The notes: a model not told the origin generated them from the sequence alone. Positions 34,653 through 43,543 are shown, counted from the first letter of the stretch. The stretch is 64,000 nucleotides of DNA from Betaproteobacteria bacterium (GCA_016868355.1 VGHB01000009.1:1-64000); one strand, 5' to 3'. Numbers and translations: made by a program.

Positions 34653-35117
34653 TCATTGGCGGTGTCCGCCGTGCGCGTTGCCCATCGCCCGGGCCGCCGC
34701 CCTGACTTCCACGCTCTCGCGTTTGCCGTCCGACCCTTCCACCACCAGCGTCACCGGCACCGTGTCACCTTCTTTGACCTGCTGCTTCAGACCCATGAGC
34801 ATCACATGAAAGCCGCCAGGCTTGAGCTCCACCGGCTTGCCGGCCGGCAAGTCCAGTCCGGCAATGGCACGCATGCGCATCACGTTGTTTTCCATGGCCA
34901 TTTCGTGGATTTCGACGACCTCGGCCACGGGGGATGAAGCCGACACCACCCGGCCTCCTCTGCCCGATGTGATGCTGGCGAACATGCCGGTGGCTTTCTG
35001 CTGCGGCACCGTGGCACGCACCCAGGGGTCGGCCACCGTGACTTGGGCAAGAGCAGGGGCCATGGCGGCCGACACGCTCAGAAACAGGACACAGGCCAGG
35101 CGCGGGCTCAACTTCAT
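34653..35117 (-). CDS. Periplasmic copper chaperone PCu(A)C
   Basis: A 154-residue protein with a signal peptide (ending ALAQ) and the PCu(A)C copper site: HEMAMENNVMRMR, and GGFHVMLMGL about 20 residues later, giving the conserved His and Met ligands. A His-rich tail (NAHGGHRQ) ends the protein. PCu(A)C delivers Cu(I) to the CuA centre of cytochrome oxidase, together with Sco and TlpA-type thioredoxins. A TlpA-like gene lies 51 bp upstream, which fits that pathway. It is probably the last gene of modABC-tlpA-pcuC and converges on fbpA. Confidence 0.9.
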   Translation of the reverse strand: MKLSPRLACVLFLSVSAAMAPALAQVTVADPWVRATVPQQKATGMFASITSGRGGRVVSASSPVAEVVEIHEMAMENNVMRMRAIAGLDLPAGKPVELKPGGFHVMLMGLKQQVKEGDTVPVTLVVEGSDGKRESVEVRAAARAMGNAHGGHRQ

Positions 35118-35168
35118 GGGATTCGTCCTTTGCGAAGCAGAATGGGCTGGGCTGCAGACCCAGAAATG

Positions 35169-36074
35169 TCAACCAGTGTACGTGAGCCCGCCAGGCGGGG
35201 ACACCCTGCGCACAATCACCCTCAAAGCGCTCTCAGTCAATACCCCCACGTGCGCCCCAAGCCGCCGCCCCTGGGCATCAAAGTACACCGTCGTGGGCAA
35301 ACCGCTGGAGCCCACGGCCGGGCCCAATGCCGAGGCAGGATCGCGCCACACCGATTCCAGCTGCAAACCTTCGCGTGCCAGGTAGGCCTGGATGACCGAA
35401 TCGGGCTCGCCCTGATTGGCCAGGACAAACAACACCTCGGGATGCGCCAGCTGCGCCCGGGCCAACAAGGGCATTTCGGCGCGACACGGGCCACACCAAG
35501 TCGCCCAGAGGTTGAGCACCACCGGTTTGCCACCAGCGGCTTGGGCAAGGGACTGCAGCGTTTGAGGCTCGGCCTCAGGCCGCGCCAGCACCGGTGGTGG
35601 CGCCCCTGCAGGGGCAAGGGCTTGCAGGGGCAGCAGCTGCACCGCCAAGGCCTGCAGGTGTTGACCTGGCGCCGGCTGCAACCAGGGCCAGGCAGACCCA
35701 ACACCCCACCAGCACACCAGGCCCACGGCCGCAGTGGCCCACACCCCCCGTGCCGAGTGCCTCACACTGCGCTTCACCCTCCAGAACAGGACTGCACACC
35801 CCACCAACACCCCGGGCCATGCTAAGAAGCCGCCGTCTCGAATGTCCAACAGGTCCCAGGGGGAAGCCCAGTAGCTCATGGCGTGCGTCATGACATGGCC
35901 CGCCCGAGCTGCCACCAGGCCCGCAGCCACAGCCCACCACACCGCCGCATCCGCAGCCTGCGCATCAGCAGGGTGGGCATGGCGGCGCACCGCCCAGGCT
36001 GTGGCCAGCACAAACAGCAGCAGCAACAGAGGAGGTACCGGAAGCGCCAGAGGCCCCACCACCAGAGTCATCAT
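35169..36074 (-). CDS. Membrane-anchored TlpA-like thioredoxin with Lgt-like N-terminus
   Basis: A 301-residue protein. The first 130 residues hold about four helices and the patch DIRDGGFLAWPGVLVG, which recalls prolipoprotein diacylglyceryl transferase (Lgt). After a Pro/Ala linker, residues about 165-295 form a TlpA/ResA thioredoxin domain with the redox site WATWCGPCRAEMP and the cis-Pro loop SSGLPTTVYFD. It should work as a thiol reductase facing the periplasm. TlpA-type proteins reduce copper-site cysteines of Sco and oxidase, matching the adjacent PCu(A)C. ATG 36074 abuts the modC stop directly, suggesting coupling. The Lgt-like part lacks a full Lgt and is probably only an anchor. Confidence 0.82.
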   Translation of the reverse strand: MMTLVVGPLALPVPPLLLLLFVLATAWAVRRHAHPADAQAADAAVWWAVAAGLVAARAGHVMTHAMSYWASPWDLLDIRDGGFLAWPGVLVGCAVLFWRVKRSVRHSARGVWATAAVGLVCWWGVGSAWPWLQPAPGQHLQALAVQLLPLQALAPAGAPPPVLARPEAEPQTLQSLAQAAGGKPVVLNLWATWCGPCRAEMPLLARAQLAHPEVLFVLANQGEPDSVIQAYLAREGLQLESVWRDPASALGPAVGSSGLPTTVYFDAQGRRLGAHVGVLTESALRVIVRRVSPPGGLTYTG

Positions 36075-37187
36075 TCAGCTCACCACCGCCACCGCCTTGA
36101 TCATGGCCCATGCAGGCCTTCCCGGCTCCAAACCCAACTGCTCGCAGGCCCGTCGGGTGATGCGCGAAAGCAGTTCGGCCTGTCCGCAGCGCAAACGCAC
36201 CAGCACCTGCGACGGGTGATCGGCAGCTTCCAAGCCGCTCACCACCACGGGCAGGATGTTCTGTACGCTGGTGTCTTGAGGCTGTCGCGTCGCCAGGCTC
36301 ACATCGCGTGCCCACACCCTTAAGCGAAGGCGATGCCCGGGTGAAGCGCCGCTGTCGCGCAGCCACAGGTGTCCGCCCTCAAAGTCGACCCGGGCCAACT
36401 GCCACTTCGGGCTGCGTTCGACTACGGTACAGGCTAACAGGCAGGCCGGTTCTTCACCGGCCACCAAGGCGCCATGGCGCAAGGCCACCACCTCCCAGGC
36501 GCTGCCCTGTGCCTGCACCTGCCCCTGCTCGATCAACACCACCTGATCGGCCAAGCGCACCAGCTCATCGGTGGAATGGGTGACATAGAGCATGGGAAGC
36601 GCCGCCTCGTCGCGCAGCCGTTCGAGCCAGGGCAAGATCTCCTGTCGCCGCCCCGCATCAATGGCTGCCATGGGTTCGTCCAGAAGCAGCAACTGCGGCG
36701 CAGCCGCCAGCGCCCGCGCGATGGCCACCCGCTGGCGCTCTCCACCGGACAGGGCCGGCGTGCGGCGGCTCAGCAGGTGGCTTATGCCCAACAAGTCGAT
36801 GGCTTTATCCAGCAAAGCCGTATCCAAGCCCTCGGCCGGGCTTGAGCCGGCATGGGCCGCCCGGTGCGTGCGCAGTAGGCCGTAGCGCAAATTACCCATT
36901 ACATCGAGGTGGTCCAAGAGGCTGGCCTCCTGAAACACATAGCCCAGGCAGCGGCGGTGGGGCGGCACCCAAAGGCCGTGCGCATCGTCTTGCCAAACCT
37001 GCTCGCCCAGGCGAACCTGTGCCTCACGGGCACGTTCCAGCCCGGCCACCGCCCGCAGGACGCTGGTCTTGCCCGAACCCGAGGGGCCAAACAGCACGGT
37101 GATGCCCTGCGCCGGCAGGCTCAGGTCGACCTTCAAGGTGAAGCCCGCGCGGGGCAAGGTCAGGCGAATTCGAAGGTCTGCACTCAC
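36075..37187 (-). CDS. modC: Molybdate ABC transporter ATPase ModC
   Basis: A 370-residue ATPase. GTG 37187 is chosen because it overlaps the modB stop as GTGA and opens the domain at once ([17 protein letters not shown]); the longer frame upstream only shadows modB. Walker A is GPSGSGKT, the signature is [15 protein letters not shown] and Walker B is [14 protein letters not shown]-terminal Mop/TOBE domain (about 300-368) ends with [13 protein letters not shown] and binds molybdate for feedback control. It powers molybdate import with ModA and ModB. The only molybdenum enzyme in the window is SoxC. Confidence 0.93.
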   Translation of the reverse strand: MSADLRIRLTLPRAGFTLKVDLSLPAQGITVLFGPSGSGKTSVLRAVAGLERAREAQVRLGEQVWQDDAHGLWVPPHRRCLGYVFQEASLLDHLDVMGNLRYGLLRTHRAAHAGSSPAEGLDTALLDKAIDLLGISHLLSRRTPALSGGERQRVAIARALAAAPQLLLLDEPMAAIDAGRRQEILPWLERLRDEAALPMLYVTHSTDELVRLADQVVLIEQGQVQAQGSAWEVVALRHGALVAGEEPACLLACTVVERSPKWQLARVDFEGGHLWLRDSGASPGHRLRLRVWARDVSLATRQPQDTSVQNILPVVVSGLEAADHPSQVLVRLRCGQAELLSRITRRACEQLGLEPGRPAWAMIKAVAVVS

Positions 37188-37879
37188 CAGGCGCCCCTGC
37201 GCGCAGGCGGGCGCAACCACGCCAGCACCAACAGCACCAAAAAGGAAAACAGCAGCATTCCCGCCGCTAAGACATGGGCCTGCGCATATTCCAGCGCCTC
37301 CACATGGCCGTATATCAGCGTGGACACCACGCGCGTTTGACCGGGGATGTTGCCACCGATCATCAGCACCACCCCGAATTCGCCAACGGTGTGCGCAAAG
37401 CTGAGCACCGCTGCCGTCAACAGACCCGTTCGGGCCTGCGGCAGGGCCACGGTAAAGAAGGCATCCAGCGGGGAGGCACGCAACGTGGCGGCCACTTCCA
37501 TGGGCCTGGTGCCCATCGCCTCGAAGGCGTTGTGGATGGGTTGCACCGCAAAGGGCAGCGAAAACACCACGGACCCGATCAGCAGGCCAGTGAAGGTAAA
37601 GCTGAGCACCCCCCAGCCCATGGCTTGGGTGAACTGCCCCAGTGGCCCTTGAGGACCCAAGGCCACCAAGAGATAAAAACCCAAGACCGAGGGCGGCAGC
37701 ACCAAGGGCAGGGTCACCAGGGCGCTCACCGGTGCGCGGGCCCGAGACCGGGTGTGGGCCAGCCACCATGCCAGGGGCGTGGCCAAGAGCAACAGCACCA
37801 GCGTGGTCAGGGTGGCCAGCCGCAGGGTCAGTGCGATGGCCTGCCAGGCCTGCGGATCCAGCAGGGCCTCAGTCTTCAT
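37184..37879 (-). CDS. modB: Molybdate ABC transporter permease ModB
   Basis: A 231-residue membrane protein with five to six helices and the permease signature around [20 protein letters not shown]. The ModB-type ending is [32 protein letters not shown] 37879 lies inside the last codons of modA (11-bp overlap), and the stop overlaps modC by 4 bp, so all three subunits are translationally coupled. Another ATG two codons upstream (37885) is equally possible. Confidence 0.93.
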   Translation of the reverse strand: MKTEALLDPQAWQAIALTLRLATLTTLVLLLLATPLAWWLAHTRSRARAPVSALVTLPLVLPPSVLGFYLLVALGPQGPLGQFTQAMGWGVLSFTFTGLLIGSVVFSLPFAVQPIHNAFEAMGTRPMEVAATLRASPLDAFFTVALPQARTGLLTAAVLSFAHTVGEFGVVLMIGGNIPGQTRVVSTLIYGHVEALEYAQAHVLAAGMLLFSFLVLLVLAWLRPPARRGAW

Positions 37880-38627
37880 ACCCATGGGCCCGGATGATGG
37901 CACGCGCTGCGGGGCTGCGCATGAATTCCATGAACGCATAGGCAGCCGGTGCGTTCGCACCGCGTTTGAGCAGCACCATGTCTTGCTTTAGGGGGCTGTG
38001 CAGGTCAGAGGGCACCACCCAGGCCGACCCATGGGTCAGGCGTCCGTCCACCACCACCTGCGACAGTGCTAAGAATCCGAGCGCTGCGTTTTTCGAAGCC
38101 GTGAACTGGTGAGCCTGGGCAATGTTGTCGCCCTGCACCAGCCGGTGTCGCCAGGCCTCGAGCAAGCCCTTGCGATGCAGCACTTCGTAAGCCGCTGCAC
38201 CATAAGGCGCCAGCTTGGGGTTGGCCAGCGCCAAGCGCTGAAACCGGGCTGTGCGCAGCACCTCACCCTGGGGATCTACCAAATCAGGCTGTGCGCTCCA
38301 CAACACCAAGCGCCCAATAGCGTAGGTGTAGGCGCTGCCCTGCACCGCCAAGCCTTGGGATTGCAAGCGCTGTGCCGTGGCCTGGTCGGCGCCCAGAAAG
38401 ACCTCAAAAGGTGCGCCGTGCACCGCCTGCGCATACAGGGCCCCGGTAGCCCCTACCGACACCACGGTCCGGTGCCCGCTGGCGTGCTCGAATGCCACGG
38501 CCAAACGCTTCATGGGTGCGGCAAAGTTGGCCGCTACAGCCACCGACACCTCGGCCGCCCAAGCAACCGGGCCGGTAAACCAGCAGACCCAAGCGATCAT
38601 GCCCATGCAAGCCCACCGCCCGCGCAT
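37869..38627 (-). CDS. modA: Molybdate-binding protein ModA
   Basis: A 252-residue periplasmic protein. ATG 38627 is used because the signal peptide starts here (ending PVAWA) and GAGG precedes it. The mature domain opens [20 protein letters not shown] and has [20 protein letters not shown] and [11 protein letters not shown], the oxyanion-binding loops of ModA. It captures molybdate or tungstate for ModBC. It heads the modABC-tlpA-pcuC run; a strong terminator separates it from the cytochrome gene upstream. No molybdate-responsive site (ModE-like) was recognised in the 126 bp before it. Confidence 0.92.
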   Translation of the reverse strand: MRGRWACMGMIAWVCWFTGPVAWAAEVSVAVAANFAAPMKRLAVAFEHASGHRTVVSVGATGALYAQAVHGAPFEVFLGADQATAQRLQSQGLAVQGSAYTYAIGRLVLWSAQPDLVDPQGEVLRTARFQRLALANPKLAPYGAAAYEVLHRKGLLEAWRHRLVQGDNIAQAHQFTASKNAALGFLALSQVVVDGRLTHGSAWVVPSDLHSPLKQDMVLLKRGANAPAAYAFMEFMRSPAARAIIRAHGYED

Positions 38628-38699
38628 CTGCACCGTCCTCAAGCAAACACCACCGACCCGGTGGTCGTTCCGTTCAGCAACGCCCTGCGGCGTTGCCAT

Positions 38700-38734
38700 A
38701 AAAAACGGCCCGGATTCGGTGTGAACCCGGGCCG
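38700..38734 (-). terminator. Rho-independent terminator after cytochrome gene
   Basis: CGGCCCGG (38706-38713) and CCGGGCCG (38727-38734) form an 8-bp GC stem with a 13-base loop, followed on the minus strand by six T residues. This is the clearest intrinsic terminator in the window and ends the fbp-prk-cytochrome transcript before modA. Confidence 0.88.
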
Positions 38735-38753
38735 CCCAGCGCAAAGCGCGCCT

Positions 38754-39056
38754 TTACTTCGCGCCAGCGAGCATCCAAGCTGCCAACTTTCGGGCATCGG
38801 CATCGCTCACGTGAGGTTGCGCCGGCATGGGGATTTGGCCCCACTTGCCCATACCACCGGCCTTGATGCTCTTGGCCAGATTGGCTTCCGCATCCGGCTG
38901 GCCTGCGTACTTCTTTGCCACCTCCTGGTAGGACGGGCCGAGCACCTTCGTGGCCACCGCATGGCAGCCCATGCAGGCGTTCTTGCTGGCTGTTTGCAGG
39001 TCGGCGAAGGCCGGTGCGCTCAGCACCAGCAGCGACAGACTGATCGCCTTGATCAT
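38754..39056 (-). CDS. Monohaem cytochrome c551-type, SoxD-domain paralogue
   Basis: A 100-residue secreted cytochrome: signal peptide to AFAD, haem site CMGCH, and GKWGQIPMPAQ carrying the axial Met. ATG 39056 has an AAGGAAG site. The mature protein closely resembles the second haem domain of SoxD in this window (shared VGPS-type GPSxxEVAxKYAGxPD and WGQIPMPAQ; a little over half the residues match by eye). It probably shuttles electrons in the periplasm, plausibly from SoxCD or SoxAX to an oxidase. It sits 133 bp after prk and before a strong terminator, so it may be co-expressed with Calvin-cycle genes. Confidence 0.88.
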   Translation of the reverse strand: MIKAISLSLLVLSAPAFADLQTASKNACMGCHAVATKVLGPSYQEVAKKYAGQPDAEANLAKSIKAGGMGKWGQIPMPAQPHVSDADARKLAAWMLAGAK

Positions 39057-39189
39057 CTCGGAGCTTCCTTTCGTATTGGAGTGGCCACCCACCCTTGACC
39101 GCTGTATTTTGCGGCATTCGAGGGCCCAAAGAATCAACCTTCCTTCCGGGAGTCAGGGCAATGCCTTGCAAAGCCGCCGGTTGGCCACC

Positions 39190-40074
39190 CTAGGCCAGGC
39201 CCACTGCGCGCTTGCGCCGTTCCATCATGCGCCAGATGAAAGGGGTGAAGATCAACTGCATCGCCAGTTCCATCTTGCCGCCGGGCACCACAATGGTGTT
39301 GGCCCTGCTCATCCAGGAGTCGTGGATCATGCTCAGCAGGTACTGGAAGTCAATGCCCTTGGGTTTGGCAAAGCGGATCACCACCATGCTCTCGTCGGCA
39401 CTGGGAATGTCCCTCGAGATGAAGGGGTTGGAGGTGTCCACCACCGGCACACGCTGAAAGTTCACATGGGTGTGCTCGAACTGCGGGCAGATGTAGTGCA
39501 CGTAGTCGGGCATGCGGCGCAAGATGGTGTCGGTCACCGCTTCTTGTGTGTAGCCCCGCAGGTACTTGTCGCGCCAGAGCTTTTGGATCCACTCCAAGTT
39601 GATCACCGGCACCACGCCGATCAGCAGGTCGGGGTAGCGCGCCACGTCGTGCTCGGGCGTGCGCACCGCACCATGCAGGCCCTCATAGAACAGCATGTCG
39701 GTGTCCGGTGGAAGGTCTTCCCAAGCGGTGAAGGTGCCTGGGGCCTGCAGGTAGGGCGCGGCTTCTTCGGGGTTGTGCAGGTACTTGCGCATACGGCCCT
39801 GGCCACGTTCGCTGTAGGTTCGAAACAAGGTTTCGAGCTCACCAAAGAGGTTGTTGTCGGGGCCGAAGTGGCTGAAGTGCTTGTTGCCGTCACGCTCAGC
39901 CTCGGCTTGGCGCTTCTTCATCTCCAGGCGTCCATAGCGGTGAAAACTATCGCCCTCGACGATGCCCGCCTTGACCCCTTCGCGGCGGAAGATGTTGGAG
40001 AACGTGGCGGTGACGGTGGAGGTGCCCGCCCCAGACGAGCCGGTGATGGCGATGATGGGGTGCCGTTCAGACAT
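39190..40074 (-). CDS. prk: Phosphoribulokinase
   Basis: A 294-residue class I (bacterial) phosphoribulokinase, close to the family length. The P-loop is GSSGAGTSTVT (residues 12-22), followed by EGDSFHRYGR with the catalytic Asp, HFGPDNNLF and FYEGLHGA. It phosphorylates ribulose 5-phosphate to ribulose 1,5-bisphosphate, the step dedicated to CO2 fixation. It starts 9 bp after fbp on the same strand, so the two are co-translated. RuBisCO genes are not within the window. The symbol cbbP is also used. Confidence 0.96.
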   Translation of the reverse strand: MSERHPIIAITGSSGAGTSTVTATFSNIFRREGVKAGIVEGDSFHRYGRLEMKKRQAEAERDGNKHFSHFGPDNNLFGELETLFRTYSERGQGRMRKYLHNPEEAAPYLQAPGTFTAWEDLPPDTDMLFYEGLHGAVRTPEHDVARYPDLLIGVVPVINLEWIQKLWRDKYLRGYTQEAVTDTILRRMPDYVHYICPQFEHTHVNFQRVPVVDTSNPFISRDIPSADESMVVIRFAKPKGIDFQYLLSMIHDSWMSRANTIVVPGGKMELAMQLIFTPFIWRMMERRKRAVGLA

Positions 40075-40083
40075 GGCAAGCCC

Positions 40084-41211
40084 TCAGCTTCTGAACAGAC
40101 TGCGCTCGGTGAAGAGCGGCGTTTCGAAGTCAGCCCTCTTCAGGGGCAAAGGCTCATCGTGGTACTGCTCGATGCGCTGCACCTCCATCTTGGAGCCGAA
40201 CACCAGGCCGATGGGTTGGTGCAGCCCCTGAGGCTGCACCTGCAGCACCGGACCACGCCCGGTGCTGGCGCGGCCGCCGGCTTGCTCCATGATCAGGCCG
40301 ATGGGGTTGGCTTCGTAGAGCAGGCGCAGCCGGCCGGGCGTACTGGGGTCTTTGGTGTCACGCGGATACAGGAACACACCGCCGCGCATCAGGATGCGAT
40401 GCGCCTCGGCGACCATCGAAGCGATCCAGCGCATGTTGAAGTCTTTGCCTCGAGGGCCGGTCTTGCCTGCCAGGCATTCATCCACATAGCGCTTGACCGG
40501 AGGCTCCCAGAACCGGCTGTTGCTGGCGTTGATTGCAAACTCCTGGGTCTCGGTGGGCACCATCACATCGGGGTGGGTGAGCTTGAACTCGCCGAGGTTG
40601 GGGTCTAGCGTGAAGCCATGCACCCCGCTGCCCACGGTGAGCATGAACATGGTCGTGGGTCCGTAAATCGCATATCCAGCCGCCACCTGTTCGGTGCCGG
40701 GCTGCAAAAAGTCGTCTACGGTGAGCTTGCGGTGGCCCGAGGCCACTTCGGCTGGCGCACGAAGCACCGAAAAAATGCTGCCCATGCTGACATTGACATC
40801 GATGTTGGACGATCCATCCAACGGGTCAAACACCAGCAGGTACTTGCCGCGTGGAAAATTGGCCGGTATGGCGTAGGGCTCGGCCATCTCTTCGCTGACC
40901 ATACCTGCCAAGTGCCCCCCCCACTCATTGGCGCGCAGAAACATCTCATTGCTGATCACATCGAGCTTCTTTTGCACCTTGCCTTGCGCATTGACGCTGG
41001 CCAAGGGTGCAGTGGCCATCCCGGCCGCCCTTGGTGCCAGATGATTACCGGTCACGCCGCCCAACTCGCCAAATGCCACGCTGCGAGCGATGGCCTTGCA
41101 GGCCAGTGCCACGTCAAGTATTAGGGCGTTGAAGTCGCCGCTGGCCTCGGGGTAGCGGCGGCGTTCTTCGATCAGAAACTGCGTCAGGGTGGATCGTTGA
41201 GAAAGCGGCAT
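40084..41211 (-). CDS. fbp: Class I fructose-1,6-bisphosphatase
   Basis: A 375-residue enzyme. ATG 41211 is chosen because the family consensus begins with [18 protein letters not shown]. The metal and substrate signatures are [33 protein letters not shown]-type loops and the C-terminal GGVFLYPRD and [14 protein letters not shown]. It removes the 1-phosphate of fructose 1,6-bisphosphate in gluconeogenesis and in the Calvin-cycle regeneration phase; its pairing with prk favours the latter. The upstream 745 bp to cbbR contain two uncertain small ORFs on the same strand. Confidence 0.95.
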   Translation of the reverse strand: MPLSQRSTLTQFLIEERRRYPEASGDFNALILDVALACKAIARSVAFGELGGVTGNHLAPRAAGMATAPLASVNAQGKVQKKLDVISNEMFLRANEWGGHLAGMVSEEMAEPYAIPANFPRGKYLLVFDPLDGSSNIDVNVSMGSIFSVLRAPAEVASGHRKLTVDDFLQPGTEQVAAGYAIYGPTTMFMLTVGSGVHGFTLDPNLGEFKLTHPDVMVPTETQEFAINASNSRFWEPPVKRYVDECLAGKTGPRGKDFNMRWIASMVAEAHRILMRGGVFLYPRDTKDPSTPGRLRLLYEANPIGLIMEQAGGRASTGRGPVLQVQPQGLHQPIGLVFGSKMEVQRIEQYHDEPLPLKRADFETPLFTERSLFRS

Positions 41212-41334
41212 GGGCGGTGGTCGAACGGTGCGCCTGTGTGGGCACGGGTGGCAAATGGGACACGGGACTGCATCAAAACAAAACGGGTACTGCAATCCGG
41301 TGGCTCTGCGGGTCGGGCCCTTGGGGGCCGTGGC

Positions 41335-41535
41335 CTACACCGGTACGACGGGCTCCACTGGCTGATGTGCCAACCAGGTCCGCAGCATGGCCGACGTCAC
41401 GCCCTGCAGGTCTGGCCGCACCTTCAGCGCGCCCGAGAATTCTTGGTGGGCGGTGAAGCGGGTGGGGTTAATCAAAGACGCCCGCGCCCGCTGCGCTGGC
41501 CGCCTGGAGTCCATTGTGCGAGCCTTCCAGCGCAA
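41335..41535 (-). CDS. Uncharacterised small ORF before fbp
   Basis: A frame of 66 residues (or about 59 from an internal ATG). The C-terminal part, NPTRFTAHQEFSGALKVRPD and on to AMLRTWLAHQ, has strongly coding-like codon use, while the N-terminal part is Arg-rich and less convincing. There is no signal peptide, membrane segment or recognised family. It may be a small gene or the 3' remnant of a larger one. It lies between a 114-residue hypothetical gene and fbp on the same strand; apart from it, 41212-41565 shows nothing else. Confidence 0.3.
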   Translation of the reverse strand: MRWKARTMDSRRPAQRARASLINPTRFTAHQEFSGALKVRPDLQGVTSAMLRTWLAHQPVEPVVPV

Positions 41536-41565
41536 TGCAAGCCCCCGCTGGTCTGCGGATTTCGG

Positions 41566-41910
41566 TTAACACCTGCTCATAAACCTGCGGATGGGGTTGT
41601 TCAGTGGGGCGGTTAAGGCGTGGCCAATGGCAGCAAAATTCAGCCGCCAGTTGAGCCCGAGCACGGGGCGCAAAAGCAGCACTCCGTCGGTCAGTCGAGC
41701 CTCGTAAGCGGCAGTCTTGACCTCGTGCAAACGCTCTACCACCTGCGCGCGCACGCCGGGCTCCAGTTCCTCGAAGACGATCAGGTCGCAGGCCACCCAG
41801 GCGAAGGACTTGCCTGGCCGGTTGGGCACTGCCTCAAGCTGAAAGGCGCACCCCAGGCTGCGGGGACTGCCGTCCAAACAACAAAACACCCACTGCAAAA
41901 ACCTAATCAA
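41566..41910 (-). CDS. Hypothetical protein between cbbR and fbp
   Basis: A 114-residue frame with codon use like the neighbours; segments such as DLIVFEELEPGVRAQVVERL and GVLLLRPVLGLNWRLNFAAI look like a folded alpha/beta protein. I do not recognise the family. The start at 41910 is 46 bp from the divergent cbbR ATG, so the two share a promoter region, which is the place where CbbR would normally control a cbb operon. If real, this gene is the first that CbbR would act on, followed by the small ORF, fbp, prk and the cytochrome. Confidence 0.5.
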   Translation of the reverse strand: MIRFLQWVFCCLDGSPRSLGCAFQLEAVPNRPGKSFAWVACDLIVFEELEPGVRAQVVERLHEVKTAAYEARLTDGVLLLRPVLGLNWRLNFAAIGHALTAPLNNPIRRFMSRC

Positions 41911-41956
41911 TGAAGTAAATTTGAATTCGAGAGCGTTTCAGTTAAAGGAAAAGTTA

Positions 41957-42904
41957 ATGAAAAACGCCACCTTTCGGCAGTGGCGCGTGTTCAGCGAGGT
42001 GGCACGCCACCTGAGCTTTGCGCGCGCGGCGGCCGCCCTGCACCTGACTCCCCCAGCGGTGACCCAGCAAGTCAAAGAGTTGGAGGCGCATGTGGGCCTG
42101 CCACTGTTCACCCGGCAGGGGCGGCAGGTGCAACTGACCACGGCAGGCGAGTACATGCTGGTGTACGCGCGGCGGCTGATCGGAACGGTGCAGGAGGCCG
42201 AAGAGGCGGTGGCCCGGTTGATCAAGAGCGAGGCCGGCGCGCTCACGCTGGCGGTGGTGAGCACGGCGCAGTACTTTCTGCCGCAGCTCTTGGCGCAGTT
42301 CCGCAAGCTGTACCCCGGCGTGGAGGTGCGCCTGATGGTGGGCAACCGGGGACAGTTGGTGCAAGTCATCCGGGCTGGGGACGCCGACATTGCGGTGATG
42401 GGCAAACCGCCGCGCGACCTGGTGTGCCGCGAGGACGCCTTCGCCCTTCACCCGCAGGTCTTTGTGGTCCAGCCCGAGCACCCGCTGTTGGAGGAAACGC
42501 GGGAAAAGCCCCTGCCACCCCAACGGCTGTGCGGCCTGCCCTTCATCCTGCGCGAACCCGGCTCGGGTACTCGCGCAGCGCTGGAGCGCTTCTGTGAAGA
42601 GCACCACGTGGACCTACAGGCCGCCATGGAAATGCCCAGCAACGAGACCATCAAACAGGCGGTGATGGCCGGCTTGGGCCTGAGCTTCCTGTCGCTGCAC
42701 ACCGTGGGGCTGGAGCTGGAAAACCGGTTGATGGCGGTGCTGCCAGTGCAACATGCACCCGTGGTGCGCCAGTGGTATGTGGTGCGCCCGGGCAAGAAGC
42801 CGCTGTCGCCGCCGGCCGAGGCGTTTCGGCAGTTTGTGCTGGCCCAGGGGGAAGCCCTGATCGGGGAACGCTTCGGTCGGTTTGTCGGGGAACACCGAAC
42901 GTGA
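41957..42904 (+). CDS. cbbR: LysR-type regulator CbbR
   Basis: A 315-residue LysR-family protein; ATG 41957 follows an AAAGGAAAAG site. The N-terminal helix-turn-helix lies in FARAAAALHLTPPAVTQQVK (about residues 20-39). The effector domain contains VVSTAQYFLPQLLAQFRKLY, VGNRGQLVQVIRAGDADIAV and GSGTRAALE. The FRQWRVFSEVARHLSF opening and overall pattern fit CbbR, which activates Calvin-cycle operons in response to metabolites such as NADPH or RuBP. Its divergent position from the fbp-prk direction supports this. Sequence alone does not exclude CysB-like or other LysR roles. Confidence 0.87.
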   Translation: MKNATFRQWRVFSEVARHLSFARAAAALHLTPPAVTQQVKELEAHVGLPLFTRQGRQVQLTTAGEYMLVYARRLIGTVQEAEEAVARLIKSEAGALTLAVVSTAQYFLPQLLAQFRKLYPGVEVRLMVGNRGQLVQVIRAGDADIAVMGKPPRDLVCREDAFALHPQVFVVQPEHPLLEETREKPLPPQRLCGLPFILREPGSGTRAALERFCEEHHVDLQAAMEMPSNETIKQAVMAGLGLSFLSLHTVGLELENRLMAVLPVQHAPVVRQWYVVRPGKKPLSPPAEAFRQFVLAQGEALIGERFGRFVGEHRT

Positions 42905-42952
42905 GCGGCCGCTGCAGCCACAATCTAGACCTTTGTGCGCACCTAAAACACC

Positions 42953-43543
42953 ATGTCACGCAACCCTGAAGCCCCCATCGATAGCCGCTTTGTTCAGCGT
43001 TGGTCGCCCCGATCCTTCACCGGCAAGCCCATCACCGCTGGTGAACTGATGAGCCTGTTTGAAGCGGCTCGCTGGGCACCCTCTACATCCAACACCCAGC
43101 CCTGGCGATTCGTCTACGGGCTGGCGGGTACCCCTGGCTTTGAGTCCATCTTTCAGGCGCTGGTCCCGTTCAACCAGTCTTGGGCCCGCGCCTCGTCGGC
43201 GCTGATTGCGGTGCTGTCGGCACAGCAAACGATCGCCCCCGGCACCACCGAGGCCAAGCCCTGCGCGAACCACAGCTTTGACACCGGCGCAGCCTGGATG
43301 AGCCTGGCCCTGCAAGCCGAAGCCATGGGGTGGCGCGCCCACGCCATGGGCGGCTTCGATGCCCAGGCCCTGCGCCAACAACTGGGCGTACCTGGGGGCT
43401 TTGCGGCGCACTGCGTTGTGGCCGTGGGCGAACAAGGCCCGCGCGAGAGCCTGCCCCAAGCCCTTCAGGAACGCGAAGTGCCCAGCGGGCGCCAGCCGAT
43501 GCACGCCATGGTGGCCGAAGGCCGCTTCACCTTCTCCGGCTGA
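42953..43543 (+). CDS. Nitroreductase family protein
   Basis: A 196-residue FMN-dependent flavoprotein of the nitroreductase fold, shown by RFVQRWSPRSFTGKPITAGE and FEAARWAPSTSNTQPWRFVY near the N-terminus (FMN phosphate and ring contacts) and AWMSLALQAEAMGWRAHAMG in the middle. Family members reduce nitro compounds, quinones or other electrophiles with NAD(P)H; the substrate here is unknown. It follows cbbR by 48 bp but is functionally unrelated, and a CTAGAC element at 42925 may be part of its own promoter. It converges with an aldehyde dehydrogenase gene. Confidence 0.88.
   Translation: MSRNPEAPIDSRFVQRWSPRSFTGKPITAGELMSLFEAARWAPSTSNTQPWRFVYGLAGTPGFESIFQALVPFNQSWARASSALIAVLSAQQTIAPGTTEAKPCANHSFDTGAAWMSLALQAEAMGWRAHAMGGFDAQALRQQLGVPGGFAAHCVVAVGEQGPRESLPQALQEREVPSGRQPMHAMVAEGRFTFSG

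Noticed and set aside
36075-37769. A 564-codon open frame that would make an extended ModC
   Set aside because: The N-terminal 194 codons run over modB in another frame. The GTG at 37187 overlapping the modB stop gives a normal ModC.
38950-40608. A 552-codon plus-strand frame opposite prk and fbp
   Set aside because: Its sequence is His-rich shadow coding, antisense to two clear Calvin-cycle enzymes.
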